A stretch of 60,000 nt of DNA from Symbiodinium natans (lineage: Eukaryota > Sar > Dinophyceae > Suessiales > Symbiodiniaceae): NCBI GenBank assembly GCA_905221605.1, contig CAJNDS010002216.1:84001-144000 (forward strand), given 5' to 3'. This document shows, piece by piece, positions 9,583 to 18,635 of this stretch. Each line of letters begins with the position of its first letter. The stretch's first letter is position 1. Made by a program: the position numbers and the translations under genes. Below the pieces are notes generated by a model that made no database searches, was not told the origin of the DNA, and saw only the letters and a program-made list of their open reading frames with translations.

Positions 9583-10299
9583 ATGGGAGAGCCTCCGGCG
9601 AGGGATGTCTTAAATTATGCATTAAACAGCGACATTGCTGAAATTAAGAAGAGAGGAGATAAAGAATTAAACAAGTTGGTTATTAATAATGTTGAATATA
9701 ATTATAATAAAGATAAAGAGATTTCAAACAGGTTGAAAAGAAAACTAAACCAAATATCAAAGACTCAAGGTTATAAAAGACACGCTATATTAAAAAGAGC
9801 CTCTCAAGGGATAGCAGTGAGGAAAGCATTAAAGAAATACGCCATCAAACAGAAGGCGACGATAACAGATGAAAAAAGTGCTTTCTCAAAATATGCTAAC
9901 TCCTTTTATATTTCAAACATAAACCTCAAGGGCTATAGAGGTTTGTCTTATATTAAATATCAGGAGCCCAGACTAAAGGAGTTCTTACAAACGGCGAAGA
10001 ACATGAAAATAAGGATTGACGTGGATATTATTTTTAATCATAAAGACGAAGAGGATGGGGAACGAAAAATAAAAATACCTAGCAGAATCTATACCGTTCT
10101 TAACGAAGAGGAGTTAAAGAAAGCTATTGATAACATGGCTTCTGATATTGAGATTAAGGTTGAGAACTCACAGTTAAGAAAATCGGGGTATACAATAAAA
10201 AAGGTTGATGGTATTCATATTCATTATGACAAATACAACCCAACAAGAGGAGGTAAGTACATTGAACTACCTAAATGGGTTGCTTTGAAGAAGGCGTGA
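9583..10299 (+). pseudogene. polB: N-terminal part of the protein-primed DNA polymerase, cut off by a frameshift
   Basis: This frame of 238 residues is basic and lysine-rich and ends YIELPKWVALKKA then TGA. In Polinton and adintovirus polymerases a Y-x-ELPKW-type segment leads straight into a K-N-D-D-x-x-C-F segment; here that continuation lies in the next frame (10275-13328), starting within 15 nt. The two pieces are therefore one gene of roughly 1250 codons broken at about 10294-10300, just before an 11-A run (10299-10309). The stop lies upstream of the A-run, so slippage within the run alone would not bypass it. One missing base explains the break: true mutation or sequencing error. The region would hold the terminal-protein/N-terminal domain that precedes the exonuclease in this family. 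Confidence 0.8.
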
Positions 10300-13200
10300 A
10301 AAAAAAAAATGATGACGAGTATTGTTTCAAATACTGTGTTCAATCCAAGTTCTATGATATTTATAAAAAAGACCATCCTGATAGAATGTATCATTACAAC
10401 AAGTTAAAGGACAACGATAATTTGATAAACTGGGAGGGTATTAACTTCCCAGCTTCTAATGATGATATAGATAACTTTGAGGATATCAATCAGAACAGCA
10501 TTTCAGTTAATGTTTATAAGATAAACCCAGATGTTGATAAAATAATAGTTCATAGAATTACTAAAGTTATAAGACCATCTTGTCATATAAACCTGCTTCT
10601 AATTGAAAAAGATGGTTTAAATCATTATACTCTTATAAAGGATTACAGCCGATTAATGGGAAACCAAACAAGCAAACACAGGGAAAAATTGTTTCATTGT
10701 ATGTATTGTCAGAAAGGCTTTAACAGTGAAAAATTACAAACGGCTCATTTATTAAAAGGTTGTATGAAGAATGAGGTTCAGAATATAGAGATGCCAGAAC
10801 AAAATGAAAAGATGCATTTCAAAAACCACTATAAGAAACTCAAGTGCCCTTATGTTATTTATGGTGACTTTGAATGTTTAACAACAAAATCGGATCAAGG
10901 TATTAAAGGATGTTATCAATGGCATAAACCGTGTGGTTTTATGTTAAACGTTGTTAATAGCATAACTAACGAAGCCACACCTTATTTATATAGAGGTGAG
11001 GATTGTATGGACAAATTCTGTTCAACGATGAACAACATAAGAGCCGATATAATGAAGAAGATGAAGACGGTTAAGAAGATAGAAATAACAAAAAAGCAAG
11101 AGGAAGAACACAAGAAGGCTACAAGGTGTTGTATATGTAACGGGACATTTAATCAAAAAGATCCTGCGAAAACAAAGGTTCAAGATCATTGCCACTTTAC
11201 AGGCTTATATAGAGGACCCGCACATAATAAATGTAATCTGGACTTCTGTTTTAGATACTTTAAAATACCAGTGTTCTTTCATAATCTTAAGAATTACGAC
11301 GCTCACTTAATAATATCGCACTTTGACAAGCTGAATACAGATAAAGACGATGTAAGCGTAATAGCGCAGAACAGTGAAAAATACATAACCTTTTCATTAA
11401 AACAGTTGGAGTTCAAGGACAGTTTCAGTTTCTTATCTTCACCATTAGATAAATTAGTTAAACTGACTAAATATGAAGGAAACGAGAAACGAAAGGATTG
11501 GAACAATCATTTTTATCATAGTAATAAAAACCTGTACGTTAACAACGTTGAAGACCTTGATTTATTAACTGATAAGGGCGTTTATCCATACGACTACATG
11601 ACTGATTTTAATAAGTTCAATGAAACACAACTACCTAATAAAGAGGAGTTTTATAGTAAGCTAACAGCGTCTAATATAAAAGATGATGAGTATGAAAGGG
11701 CACAACACATATGGAAACACTTCAACATACAGAACTTAGGACAGTATCATGATTTATATTTACAAACAGATGTATTATTATTAACGGATGTGTTTGAAAA
11801 CTTCAGAAACAAATGCCTTGAAGATTATAATTTAGACCCTGCTCATTATCTCACACTTCCTAACTTCAGTTGGGACGCTATGCTGTTAAAAACTGGTATA
11901 TGTTTAGACTTAATTTATGACGAAGAGGTTTATAAAATGGTTGAGTCTGGTCTCAGAGGTGGTATGTGCCAAGTGTCTCACAGAAAAGCGGAGGCGAATA
12001 ACAAATACATGGAAGATGATTATGATAAGTCAAAGGAGTCATCTTATATTAACTACCTTGACGCTAATAATCTTTATGGATTGGCAATGTGTAAGAAACT
12101 ACCGTATAAAGATATTAAGTTTGATAATGTATTAACAGAAGAGGATATATTAAATTATGACAATGGCGATTTAGGATATATTTTAGACGTTGATTTAGAG
12201 TATCCGAAGGAACTGCACGATAAACATGTAGATTACCCACTAGCACCGCAGATAATGAATGTAACAGCTGATATGCTGAGTGATGTTCAGAAAGACATAT
12301 ACAAACAATACAACTTTAATAAAGATGTCAAAGACGAAGACACAAAGAAACTTATATTAAATGTGATGGATAAAAATAATTATGTTGTTCATATTCAAAT
12401 TTTAAAGTATTACTTGAAACAAGGTTTGAAACTGAAGAAGGTCAATAGGGTAATATCATTTCAACAAAAATGTTGGCTGAAACCTTGGATAGACTTTAAC
12501 ACTAACAAGAGAAAGAATGCAACGAGCGACTTTGAAAAAGATATGTATAAGCTTATGAACAATGCTGTATATGGTAAGACGATGGAGAACGTTAGGGAGC
12601 ACATTAACTTTGAGTTGGTAGATACTCCTGAAAGATACGCTAAGTGTGTTAATAATCCGACCTTTAAAAACAGACACATCATCAATGAAAGTCTCGTAGG
12701 AGTGGAGAAATTAAGGGAAACAGTTAAGCTAAATAAACCCATATATGTTGGAATGAGGATATTGGATTTATCTAAGTTGCATATGTATTCGTTTTATTAT
12801 GATGTTCTCAAAGATAAGTATCAGGAAAATGTAAGATTGATATATACTGATACAGATAGTTTCGTGTTACACATTAAAACTGAAGATGTATATGATGATT
12901 TCAAAGAAATTAAGCACGAAATGGACTTTAGCGGTTATGATAAGTCTCATAAATGTTATGATAATACTAATAAAAAGGTTCTCGGTAAGTTTAAGGACGA
13001 GTGCGATGGAAAGATAATAACACATTTCATAGGGTTAAAACCTAAGTCGTATGCGTTTAAGATACACAAGGAAAAGAAAGAAGAAAAGAAATCAAAAGGA
13101 ATAGTAAAGCACAAGGTTAAGAACGAATTAAACTACAAATCGTACGAGAAAACATTACTTGAAAATGATTGTGATAAAGTTGAGTTTAACAGTATCAGAA

Positions 13201-13328
13201 GCAAGAACCATCAAATATATACGATAAGACAAGTAAAACAAGCGTTGTCATCTTATGATAATAAAAGATATTATTTAGATAGTGTTAATAGTTTACCTTA
13301 TGGGCATTGCGCTATTTCGGATAAATAG
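10275..13328 (+). CDS. polB: Protein-primed family B DNA polymerase, main part
   Basis: Replicates the linear viral genome from its ends using a protein primer. Positions below count from the ATG at 10275, which is probably not a real start because the frame continues the upstream piece. A Cys/His motif (HCMYCQKGF, about 141-164) is followed by exonuclease motif I (DFE, 198-200). A Cys/His cluster resembling endonuclease VII (CCIC...DHCHFTG...HNKC, 285-320) is typical of Polinton polymerases. Then come Exo II (FFHNLKNYDAHL, 334-345), Exo III (YHDLYLQTDVLLL, 491-503), motif A (DANNLYG, 596-602), motif B (NNAVYGKTMEN, 762-772) and motif C (YTDTDS, 857-862). All catalytic residues are present. 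It ends next to a convergent gene pair junction at 13340-13372. Confidence 0.95.
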   Translation: MGCFEEGVKKKNDDEYCFKYCVQSKFYDIYKKDHPDRMYHYNKLKDNDNLINWEGINFPASNDDIDNFEDINQNSISVNVYKINPDVDKIIVHRITKVIRPSCHINLLLIEKDGLNHYTLIKDYSRLMGNQTSKHREKLFHCMYCQKGFNSEKLQTAHLLKGCMKNEVQNIEMPEQNEKMHFKNHYKKLKCPYVIYGDFECLTTKSDQGIKGCYQWHKPCGFMLNVVNSITNEATPYLYRGEDCMDKFCSTMNNIRADIMKKMKTVKKIEITKKQEEEHKKATRCCICNGTFNQKDPAKTKVQDHCHFTGLYRGPAHNKCNLDFCFRYFKIPVFFHNLKNYDAHLIISHFDKLNTDKDDVSVIAQNSEKYITFSLKQLEFKDSFSFLSSPLDKLVKLTKYEGNEKRKDWNNHFYHSNKNLYVNNVEDLDLLTDKGVYPYDYMTDFNKFNETQLPNKEEFYSKLTASNIKDDEYERAQHIWKHFNIQNLGQYHDLYLQTDVLLLTDVFENFRNKCLEDYNLDPAHYLTLPNFSWDAMLLKTGICLDLIYDEEVYKMVESGLRGGMCQVSHRKAEANNKYMEDDYDKSKESSYINYLDANNLYGLAMCKKLPYKDIKFDNVLTEEDILNYDNGDLGYILDVDLEYPKELHDKHVDYPLAPQIMNVTADMLSDVQKDIYKQYNFNKDVKDEDTKKLILNVMDKNNYVVHIQILKYYLKQGLKLKKVNRVISFQQKCWLKPWIDFNTNKRKNATSDFEKDMYKLMNNAVYGKTMENVREHINFELVDTPERYAKCVNNPTFKNRHIINESLVGVEKLRETVKLNKPIYVGMRILDLSKLHMYSFYYDVLKDKYQENVRLIYTDTDSFVLHIKTEDVYDDFKEIKHEMDFSGYDKSHKCYDNTNKKVLGKFKDECDGKIITHFIGLKPKSYAFKIHKEKKEEKKSKGIVKHKVKNELNYKSYEKTLLENDCDKVEFNSIRSKNHQIYTIRQVKQALSSYDNKRYYLDSVNSLPYGHCAISDK

Positions 13329-13340
13329 TTATAGATTGAT

Positions 13341-13372
13341 GATATTATTAATAAATAATAATATTATTAATC
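13341..13372. terminator. AT-rich repeat at a convergent gene junction
   Basis: ATATTATTAAT occurs twice (13342-13352 and 13361-13371), with TTAATAA/TTATTAA complementarity between them. It lies in the 45-nt gap between the polymerase stop and the stop of the opposing small gene. A terminator or polyadenylation role is inferred from position. Confidence 0.4.
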
Positions 13373-13373
13373 A

Positions 13374-13664
13374 TTAAAAATAAACATTCTTATCTTCATC
13401 ATATACAACATTATAATATTTCATTGTTTCTTCCTTGGGTTGTTTAATGTCTTTGTTATTAAGTTTGCTTATATAGGCACTCCTGCGATTATTATAGTTA
13501 GCATCCATAATATTAGGTTTATTATTGCTAGGTTTGATGTTTTCCTTATTACCTTCCAACTTTACAACTCTTTCAACGAGACTGTTAACTAGTTCTTTTA
13601 ACTCTTTAACTTCTTCTTTTAATTTCTTGATGGGACTTTTGATTTCTGTCGAGCAATCACTCAT
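13374..13664 (-). CDS. Small coiled-coil protein, unknown function
   Basis: 96 residues. Residues about 10-40 form a heptad-like Lys/Glu/Leu coiled coil (KELKELVNSLVERVVKLEG), followed by an Asn-rich linker and a Tyr-rich end. The AT-rich upstream region is shared with the next minus-strand gene. This is typical of the small virion or accessory proteins of such elements, but no family is recognised. Confidence 0.65.
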   Translation of the reverse strand: MSDCSTEIKSPIKKLKEEVKELKELVNSLVERVVKLEGNKENIKPSNNKPNIMDANYNNRRSAYISKLNNKDIKQPKEETMKYYNVVYDEDKNVYF

Positions 13665-13697
13665 ATATACAAACCTAGATTAAAAGTTTTAAAAGTT

Positions 13698-13913
13698 TTA
13701 ACGCGCACGTAAGACCTTCTGAATCTTCCTCCTCTCGCCTTCCTTTCTTAAGTCCTCTCTACAGTTCTTACAGTTTGACGAATAACTATTGTTGCTTACA
13801 ATCACAAAGTTATTACTCGGATACTCCTTTTTGCACCTCTTGCATTCAATGAGATGTTCTTTGACCTCTTTAACTTCACCAAATACAACAAGCATTATAT
13901 AATTAGCTAACAA
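13698..13913 (-). CDS. Small zinc-ribbon protein
   Basis: 71 residues with two CxxC pairs about 20 residues apart (CKRC ... CKNC), a likely zinc ribbon, followed by a strongly basic tail (RKEGERRKIQKVLRAR). An internal Met (MLVVFGEV) is an alternative start. A nucleic-acid-binding or transcriptional role is plausible but unproven. It lies 33 nt upstream of the coiled-coil gene on the same strand, so the two may share a transcript. Confidence 0.6.
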   Translation of the reverse strand: MLANYIMLVVFGEVKEVKEHLIECKRCKKEYPSNNFVIVSNNSYSSNCKNCREDLRKEGERRKIQKVLRAR

Positions 13914-14206
13914 AATATATCATAACATAACGAAATGTTATGATGTATCCATTTTCCTTAAGATTTAACATAGCTCCAAACTAATTATTATCGTATGCTT
14001 ATGACACGATAAATTAGACGAGAGTGTCAGATACTTTCCCCTTTCTCAGTCCTCTCATCGTGAAAGCACGTGGGCGCATGGGGGGTCCATTCGGCAAATT
14101 TTTATATGTTTATGTCTGGGTCGCTTCGTCAGAAGCCTCGCGAGACTTCGTGACTTATGGCACTATACACTGTCAATATATATAAGGTTTTAAACTTTAC
14201 GTATTA
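13914..14206. other. Gene-free gap with a GC-richer island
   Basis: This is the longest gap in the viral module. It is AT-rich at both ends, but 14020-14150 is clearly GC-richer and contains GCACGTGGGCGCATGGGG and a TCGCGA-centred stretch (AGCCTCGCGAGACTTCG). No open frame or tRNA cloverleaf could be made by eye. A small RNA, origin or regulatory site is possible. Confidence 0.45.
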
Positions 14207-14653
14207 TTAATCCATTAAATTTAAATTCCTTTTCTTTATAAAATGAACGTCCTTGTCTAGTTTCTTAACATCTTCCCTTATCTCTTTTATGTCTTCTTCT
14301 GTTTTATATATCTTCTTCTCTATTCTACTCTTAAGTTCCTTTATATCATCAGCATTCTTTTCAATCCTTTCGTCGCATTCTTCTGGTGTAGGCTTTCTAC
14401 CTGCCCCCCAACCTGTGTCACAGATTCCAACGCTTCCTGTTTGGTCTGGTTTAAATATGTTATTGTCAGGAGTCACTCCGCGACCGACCTTATAACTGCT
14501 CCTATCCTCAACTATTATTATCGTTTGCTTGTTGTCTTTATTGGTGCGTTTAGTTTCCTTATGATAGGTGTTTTTTCTGCAACGACAGGGCAAACAGTTT
14601 AAACTTGTAGGTGTCAAACTAAACCCACCTTCTTTTTGTTCACTATCTGTCAT
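14207..14653 (-). CDS. Coiled-coil protein, unknown function
   Basis: 148 residues. The N-terminal part has a CLPCRCRK cysteine cluster, and a middle Gly/Pro-containing stretch (GICDTGWGAGRKPTPEECDE) leads into a C-terminal coiled coil of about 55 residues with Lys/Glu/Ile heptads. The architecture suggests a structural or fibre-associated oligomeric protein; this is inference. It starts 5 nt after the stop of the 48-codon frame at 14659-14805, consistent with a shared transcript. Confidence 0.6.
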   Translation of the reverse strand: MTDSEQKEGGFSLTPTSLNCLPCRCRKNTYHKETKRTNKDNKQTIIIVEDRSSYKVGRGVTPDNNIFKPDQTGSVGICDTGWGAGRKPTPEECDERIEKNADDIKELKSRIEKKIYKTEEDIKEIREDVKKLDKDVHFIKKRNLNLMD

Positions 14654-14658
14654 TGAAT

Positions 14659-14805
14659 TTAGGTAGATTTTTTAACATTCTTAATATAATAGCATACTGC
14701 CTTGAGAAACTCCAGCAGACTATGGCAACACATTCTATATCTTGGAGTCTTTATTACTTCATCTAGTTTTTCTATCTCATTTATGACTTCTATGTATCTA
14801 TCCAT
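14659..14805 (-). CDS. Very small protein, 48 residues
   Basis: Starts MDRYIEVINEIEKLDEV, has CC in the middle (RYRMCCHSLLEFLKAVCYY) and a basic end. It lies tightly between the divergent ATPase start (14847) and the next minus-strand gene, with only 41 nt to the ATPase ATG, so that gap would have to serve as a bidirectional promoter. The frame fits the packing of the module, but the short length keeps confidence moderate. No family recognised. Confidence 0.5.
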   Translation of the reverse strand: MDRYIEVINEIEKLDEVIKTPRYRMCCHSLLEFLKAVCYYIKNVKKST

Positions 14806-14846
14806 TATATATTTAAATCATATAATTTTTCTATGTAATAATAATA
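14806..14846. promoter_or_regulatory. Divergent promoter region
   Basis: A 41-nt, nearly pure A/T spacer between divergent start codons (minus-strand small gene and plus-strand ATPase), with TATATATTTAAA. It must drive both directions if both genes are real. Confidence 0.45.
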
Positions 14847-15638
14847 ATGATTACTCCTATAGTCAAACCAGTTAATATTAAAGAATATGATTTTAAACAA
14901 TCTAAGTATGAAATAGCTCCGAGACTACCATTTAGTCAAATAATAACAGGACCATCAGGATCCGGTAAAGGTATATTATTACAGTCAATGATACTAGACA
15001 TTTACAGGGATGTCTTTGAAAGAATTTATATTTGGTCTCCTTCAATTTCGGTTGATAGCAATTGGACACCAGTTAAAAAATACATTCAGGATAATTTGAA
15101 GGTTAACTTAGAGAAAGAAAAGTGTTTATTTGACGAATACATACCAGAAGAATTGGAGGCTGTAATAAAAAGACAACATAAAGTCATTGAGTACCAGAAG
15201 AAGAACGACCATAAGAAATTATTCTCAATACTGATAATAGTAGATGACTTTGCTGATTCAAAAGCATTCTCTCGCAATAGCCCTTTATTGAATCAGTTGT
15301 ACGTGCGCGGGAGACACAACAGTATCAACATCATAACAAGCACACAGAAATTTAATGCCTTGTCTCCAATCATTCGTGTCAATAGTCGTCAGTTGTTCTT
15401 CTTCAGGTTGAGAAATTACAAGGAAATAGAGACAATGGTTGAAGAATTAAGCGCCGTATTGATTAAGAAATCAACAGTAGCAGATACTAAAAACCTTGCA
15501 GAAGCGAAGAAGTTACTATTAGAAGTCTATAATCTAGCTACAGAAGAGCTTTACAGTTTCCTGTTTATTAACTTAATGAAGCCCAATGTAAATGATATGT
15601 TTTATAAAAGGTTTGATGCTAAACTAGTTATTGATTAA
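14847..15638 (+). CDS. Genome-packaging ATPase (FtsK/HerA, A32-like)
   Basis: 263 residues. Walker A is GPSGSGKG at 35-42 and Walker B is the hydrophobic run ILIIVDD at about 128-134. A sensor-like stretch NIITSTQKF follows (about 160-170), and an arginine-rich RGRHN segment lies between. Length and layout fit the packaging ATPases of Polintons, virophages and larger nucleocytoplasmic viruses, which pump DNA into the preformed capsid. It is followed after 25 nt by a small membrane protein gene on the same strand. Confidence 0.92.
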   Translation: MITPIVKPVNIKEYDFKQSKYEIAPRLPFSQIITGPSGSGKGILLQSMILDIYRDVFERIYIWSPSISVDSNWTPVKKYIQDNLKVNLEKEKCLFDEYIPEELEAVIKRQHKVIEYQKKNDHKKLFSILIIVDDFADSKAFSRNSPLLNQLYVRGRHNSINIITSTQKFNALSPIIRVNSRQLFFFRLRNYKEIETMVEELSAVLIKKSTVADTKNLAEAKKLLLEVYNLATEELYSFLFINLMKPNVNDMFYKRFDAKLVID

Positions 15639-15663
15639 AAGATTAAAAACTCAATAATAAATA

Positions 15664-15894
15664 ATGGAAACAATATTAATATGTGGTGTAATGATGTATA
15701 TAGTTGAGTGTGGTAAAGCGATGCTTAGACATATTGAAAGTGATGGTTTAACAAAGGAAGGTTTGATTAATTGTTGTTTAACACCGTTTATGCCTGTGGT
15801 AGTTCCACTACTGGCTGTTGGTTATGGACTATACCATTTAGGAGAATCCCTTCTTTGTTCTAGAACAGATGAAAATAATGAAGAAGATAATTAA
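15664..15894 (+). CDS. Small membrane protein
   Basis: 76 residues. A hydrophobic N-terminal segment (ILICGVMMYIV) and a second, longer one (about 40-62, PVVVPLLAVGYGLYHLG) are followed by an acidic tail (RTDENNEEDN). Two membrane passes are likely. Located just after the ATPase. Such small hydrophobic proteins are common in these viruses and may be virion membrane or lysis-related, but no function is shown. Confidence 0.6.
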   Translation: METILICGVMMYIVECGKAMLRHIESDGLTKEGLINCCLTPFMPVVVPLLAVGYGLYHLGESLLCSRTDENNEEDN

Positions 15895-15922
15895 TAATAT
15901 TATTCAGCTATAATATTATTAA
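15891..15922. terminator. Perfect AT hairpin across convergent stops
   Basis: A 13-bp perfect stem (15891-15903 with 15910-15922) and a 6-nt loop. It begins at the TAA of the plus-strand gene and ends one base before the stop of the minus-strand gene, as expected of a bidirectional terminator or transcript end signal (inferred). Confidence 0.6.
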
Positions 15923-16132
15923 CTATATTAGTGAATACGAACATAGGTTTATTGCAGGTAGTTTATAAACTAATTTATCGCTTTTCCTCTCTTCTAGCTT
16001 TTCAACTCTTTCAATAACATCTTTTAAAGTATTGAATAATAATATGTCTGTTTTAGTTTTTTCATTAATATCTAATTCTTTTATTTGTTTCATATTTTCA
16101 GTAGCGATAGATTTTGATGTTTTACTTCCCAT
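15923..16132 (-). CDS. Small protein with N-myristoylation-type start
   Basis: 69 residues beginning MGSKTSKS, which fits the eukaryotic N-myristoylation pattern (Gly2, Ser6, downstream Lys). A central coiled-coil stretch (about 30-52, VIERVEKLEERKSDKL) follows. A myristoylated protein would be directed to host or virion membranes; this is inference. It lies 9 nt after the fibre gene on the same strand. Confidence 0.6.
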   Translation of the reverse strand: MGSKTSKSIATENMKQIKELDINEKTKTDILLFNTLKDVIERVEKLEERKSDKLVYKLPAINLCSYSLI

Positions 16133-16141
16133 ATATATATT

Positions 16142-18589
16142 TTATTGAGATTTATTTTTTAATTTCGTTAATTCTCCTTTCAAAGCTGTTATTTCTTTTT
16201 TCATTGTTTTAACTAAATCAGTTAATTCTTCAACTTCTTTAATTAGTTCTTGAACTGCTCCATGTGTAATAACTGCTGTTTTACAATAATCTAATCTCTT
16301 ATGCCCTTTATTATCTGTTGTTATAATCCCCTCCCATTCTTTGGGTATTACTTTTTCTAAATCTTGGGCTACATATCCTAGATGATTAACTTTATTTTTC
16401 TCTTCATTTAAATGTGTAAAATTAAATGTTTTTGGTTTTACATATTTAACTATTTCATAACATTTTTTACTACTAATTTCTTTGATATTATCTTTTAATG
16501 AAAAATCGGATGAATATCCAAAAGTTCCATCAATATAAACACCACCTGGTGATATTTCCAATACTTCATTACCTGCTGTTGTATCGCCGAAAAAGAAGAA
16601 CACTTCACCGGCGCTGTCAGTATTTATAAACTGTATTTGTTCATATGTTGCTGTTATGGTTTCTTGTGTTATTCTTAAATTGTCTAAAATATTTAATTTA
16701 TCATTTTCAACTCCTAATATTTGGACTCCACCAACTTCTAATAATATTTTTCCGTCAATGTCAGTATTATTTACTGTTATTTCTTCACTTGTAGCATTCG
16801 TAGCGTGTGTAAATTGTAAATGTTCCATTACTTTAACTTCTGCGTTTAAAACTCTTAACTGTCCATAATCTGTTCCTATTCTCATTCTTATTTCTCTATT
16901 TGTGTCGCTATTTGTTAATAACATATCATAACTGCTACTTACTAGTGCTTCGCTTAATGTATTATTTCCACTATTTAATATTAAATTTTGAAATAATGTT
17001 AAGTTTTGATTAATTGTAGTTGCTCTATTCAATGTAATACCGTTAGTATCATTTAATTGTAATGCTATTGTTGAAGTAGTAGGATCGGTTGTTCTATTTG
17101 ATTGTAGTGAAAAATTAATTTCTTCCGTTGATATTACATTCAATGAATTATTAGCATCGATGCGCTGAAATATCCTACCTGAATTATTAACATAAATATC
17201 ACTATTAAATGTTGATATATTTTGAAATGATGAAGTGCCACCAAAATTAGCATTTCCACCACTTACATTTAATTTATTTGCTCCTTGAATTGCTCCAATT
17301 CCTAAACTTAAACAATAAACGCCATTACCGTTTGCTGTATTCAATAAAAGTAATGAAGAACTGTCATTGCTTGTATTATAAGCATTAATATTAAATGAAT
17401 TAAATTTTAAATATCCTTGTGCATTTTTTATTGTTAAAACATTACTGGCATCTGTTGTATTTTTATAAAATGTTAATCCATTAGAATTATTAACATTTGC
17501 ATTTTCCCCATCAAAATTTAAATCGTTTGTTAAATCTAAATTACCATCAACTTTTAAACTTTGTCTAACAATAGCACTATCAACAACATCTAATGTATAG
17601 CCACCTGTTAATGTATTTGCTCCTGTATCTACTAATAAGGAGTGTGATTTAACATATTGATTAGCATTGTTATTTAAATTTAAAATCCTACCTGTATCAC
17701 CAACTGAATTATAACAATCAATATTATCATTATTGAAAGTAATATAATTATCAGTATTTCTAACTGTAAATGATAAATTACCATCTGCTGTATTTTCTAC
17801 AACTAACCCACCTGTCGGCGCTTCTATTTTTCCTGACATTTTGTATCCTGCATTATTATTTGATAAATCTAATTGTTTTATTGCGTTATCAGATGTATTA
17901 TTACAAAATATTTTATCACCTTGTAAAGTTATATAACTCGTTGCGTTTTTAAACTCTGCTAATACTTTATCACCTCCTCCTGTTTGGTTGCTAAATAAAA
18001 ATCCCGCTACTGGACTTATATTTATTGTTGAATTGTTTAATGTTAATCCACTATGAATAACAGTCGGGGCACTGCAATCAATAATAGGATTGGGGCTAAA
18101 TCTATTGGTAAAATCACTTACTGGAACTCTTAAAGCAAGTAAATTATCTACTTCTGTTGTTGTATATGTGTCGCCTCCTCCTGCTCCTGCTATTAATCCA
18201 TCTACCTCGGTTTTATTATAATAGTTGGTTCCTAATTGGGTGTTGGTCTGATAGTTAGTTGATAAATTTGTGTCTATTTGAGTTTGTGTGTAATAATTAG
18301 TAAATGTTGTGTCTATTTCTGTTTTATTGTAAAATGTGCTCGTTAATGTGGCATTTGTTTGATAATCAGTATCTAATAAGTGTGATACAGAACTAATATT
18401 ATGGAAGTTTTGAAGTTGTTTTGTATTTAAAACTGCTATGTCTGCTGTGTTTGTTGCTATGTTTGAAGAATTTGCTGTGTTGATGTCTCCTAATTCTGTT
18501 TTTGTTGCATATAAGTCGCTTAAATCTGTTCCACTTACAATAATATTATCTGCTGTTAATGTGTTTGTATTATTGAGTGTGAGTGTCAT
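16142..18589 (-). CDS. Fibre-like protein with C-terminal S74 autoprotease/chaperone
   Basis: 815 residues. The N-terminal 120 residues carry short T/N/D-rich repeats (LGTNYYNKTEVD, FYNKTEIDTTF, YYTQTQIDTNL) typical of trimeric fibre shafts. A long Asn/Leu-rich beta-repeat body follows. The last about 124 residues (from 692) contain SSDFSLKDNI, KPKTFNF, LGYVAQDLEKVIP and a terminal coiled coil. This is the peptidase S74 intramolecular chaperone of phage tailspikes, which trimerises the fibre and then cuts itself off before the SDxxLK site. A role as host-attachment fibre is inferred. It lies directly downstream of the capsid gene, separated by a 17-bp perfect hairpin. Confidence 0.9.
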   Translation of the reverse strand: MTLTLNNTNTLTADNIIVSGTDLSDLYATKTELGDINTANSSNIATNTADIAVLNTKQLQNFHNISSVSHLLDTDYQTNATLTSTFYNKTEIDTTFTNYYTQTQIDTNLSTNYQTNTQLGTNYYNKTEVDGLIAGAGGGDTYTTTEVDNLLALRVPVSDFTNRFSPNPIIDCSAPTVIHSGLTLNNSTINISPVAGFLFSNQTGGGDKVLAEFKNATSYITLQGDKIFCNNTSDNAIKQLDLSNNNAGYKMSGKIEAPTGGLVVENTADGNLSFTVRNTDNYITFNNDNIDCYNSVGDTGRILNLNNNANQYVKSHSLLVDTGANTLTGGYTLDVVDSAIVRQSLKVDGNLDLTNDLNFDGENANVNNSNGLTFYKNTTDASNVLTIKNAQGYLKFNSFNINAYNTSNDSSSLLLLNTANGNGVYCLSLGIGAIQGANKLNVSGGNANFGGTSSFQNISTFNSDIYVNNSGRIFQRIDANNSLNVISTEEINFSLQSNRTTDPTTSTIALQLNDTNGITLNRATTINQNLTLFQNLILNSGNNTLSEALVSSSYDMLLTNSDTNREIRMRIGTDYGQLRVLNAEVKVMEHLQFTHATNATSEEITVNNTDIDGKILLEVGGVQILGVENDKLNILDNLRITQETITATYEQIQFINTDSAGEVFFFFGDTTAGNEVLEISPGGVYIDGTFGYSSDFSLKDNIKEISSKKCYEIVKYVKPKTFNFTHLNEEKNKVNHLGYVAQDLEKVIPKEWEGIITTDNKGHKRLDYCKTAVITHGAVQELIKEVEELTDLVKTMKKEITALKGELTKLKNKSQ

Positions 18590-18592
18590 TGT

Positions 18593-18632
18593 TTAATATT
18601 AATAAAATAGATTATTATTTTATTAATATTAA
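18593..18632. terminator. 17-bp perfect AT hairpin between capsid and fibre genes
   Basis: Arms 18593-18609 and 18616-18632 are perfectly complementary, with a 6-nt loop. It sits between the stop of the major capsid gene and the start of the fibre gene, both minus strand. It could end the capsid transcript or act in fibre expression (inferred). Confidence 0.6.
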
Positions 18633-18635
18633 CTT

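Noticed and set aside
11917-12742. Several 70-90 codon frames overlapping the polymerase
   Set aside because: Lie within conserved polymerase motifs in another phase; shadows of a real gene.
14090-14160. Possible tRNA or structured RNA in the GC-rich island
   Set aside because: No cloverleaf or T-loop consensus could be placed by eye.
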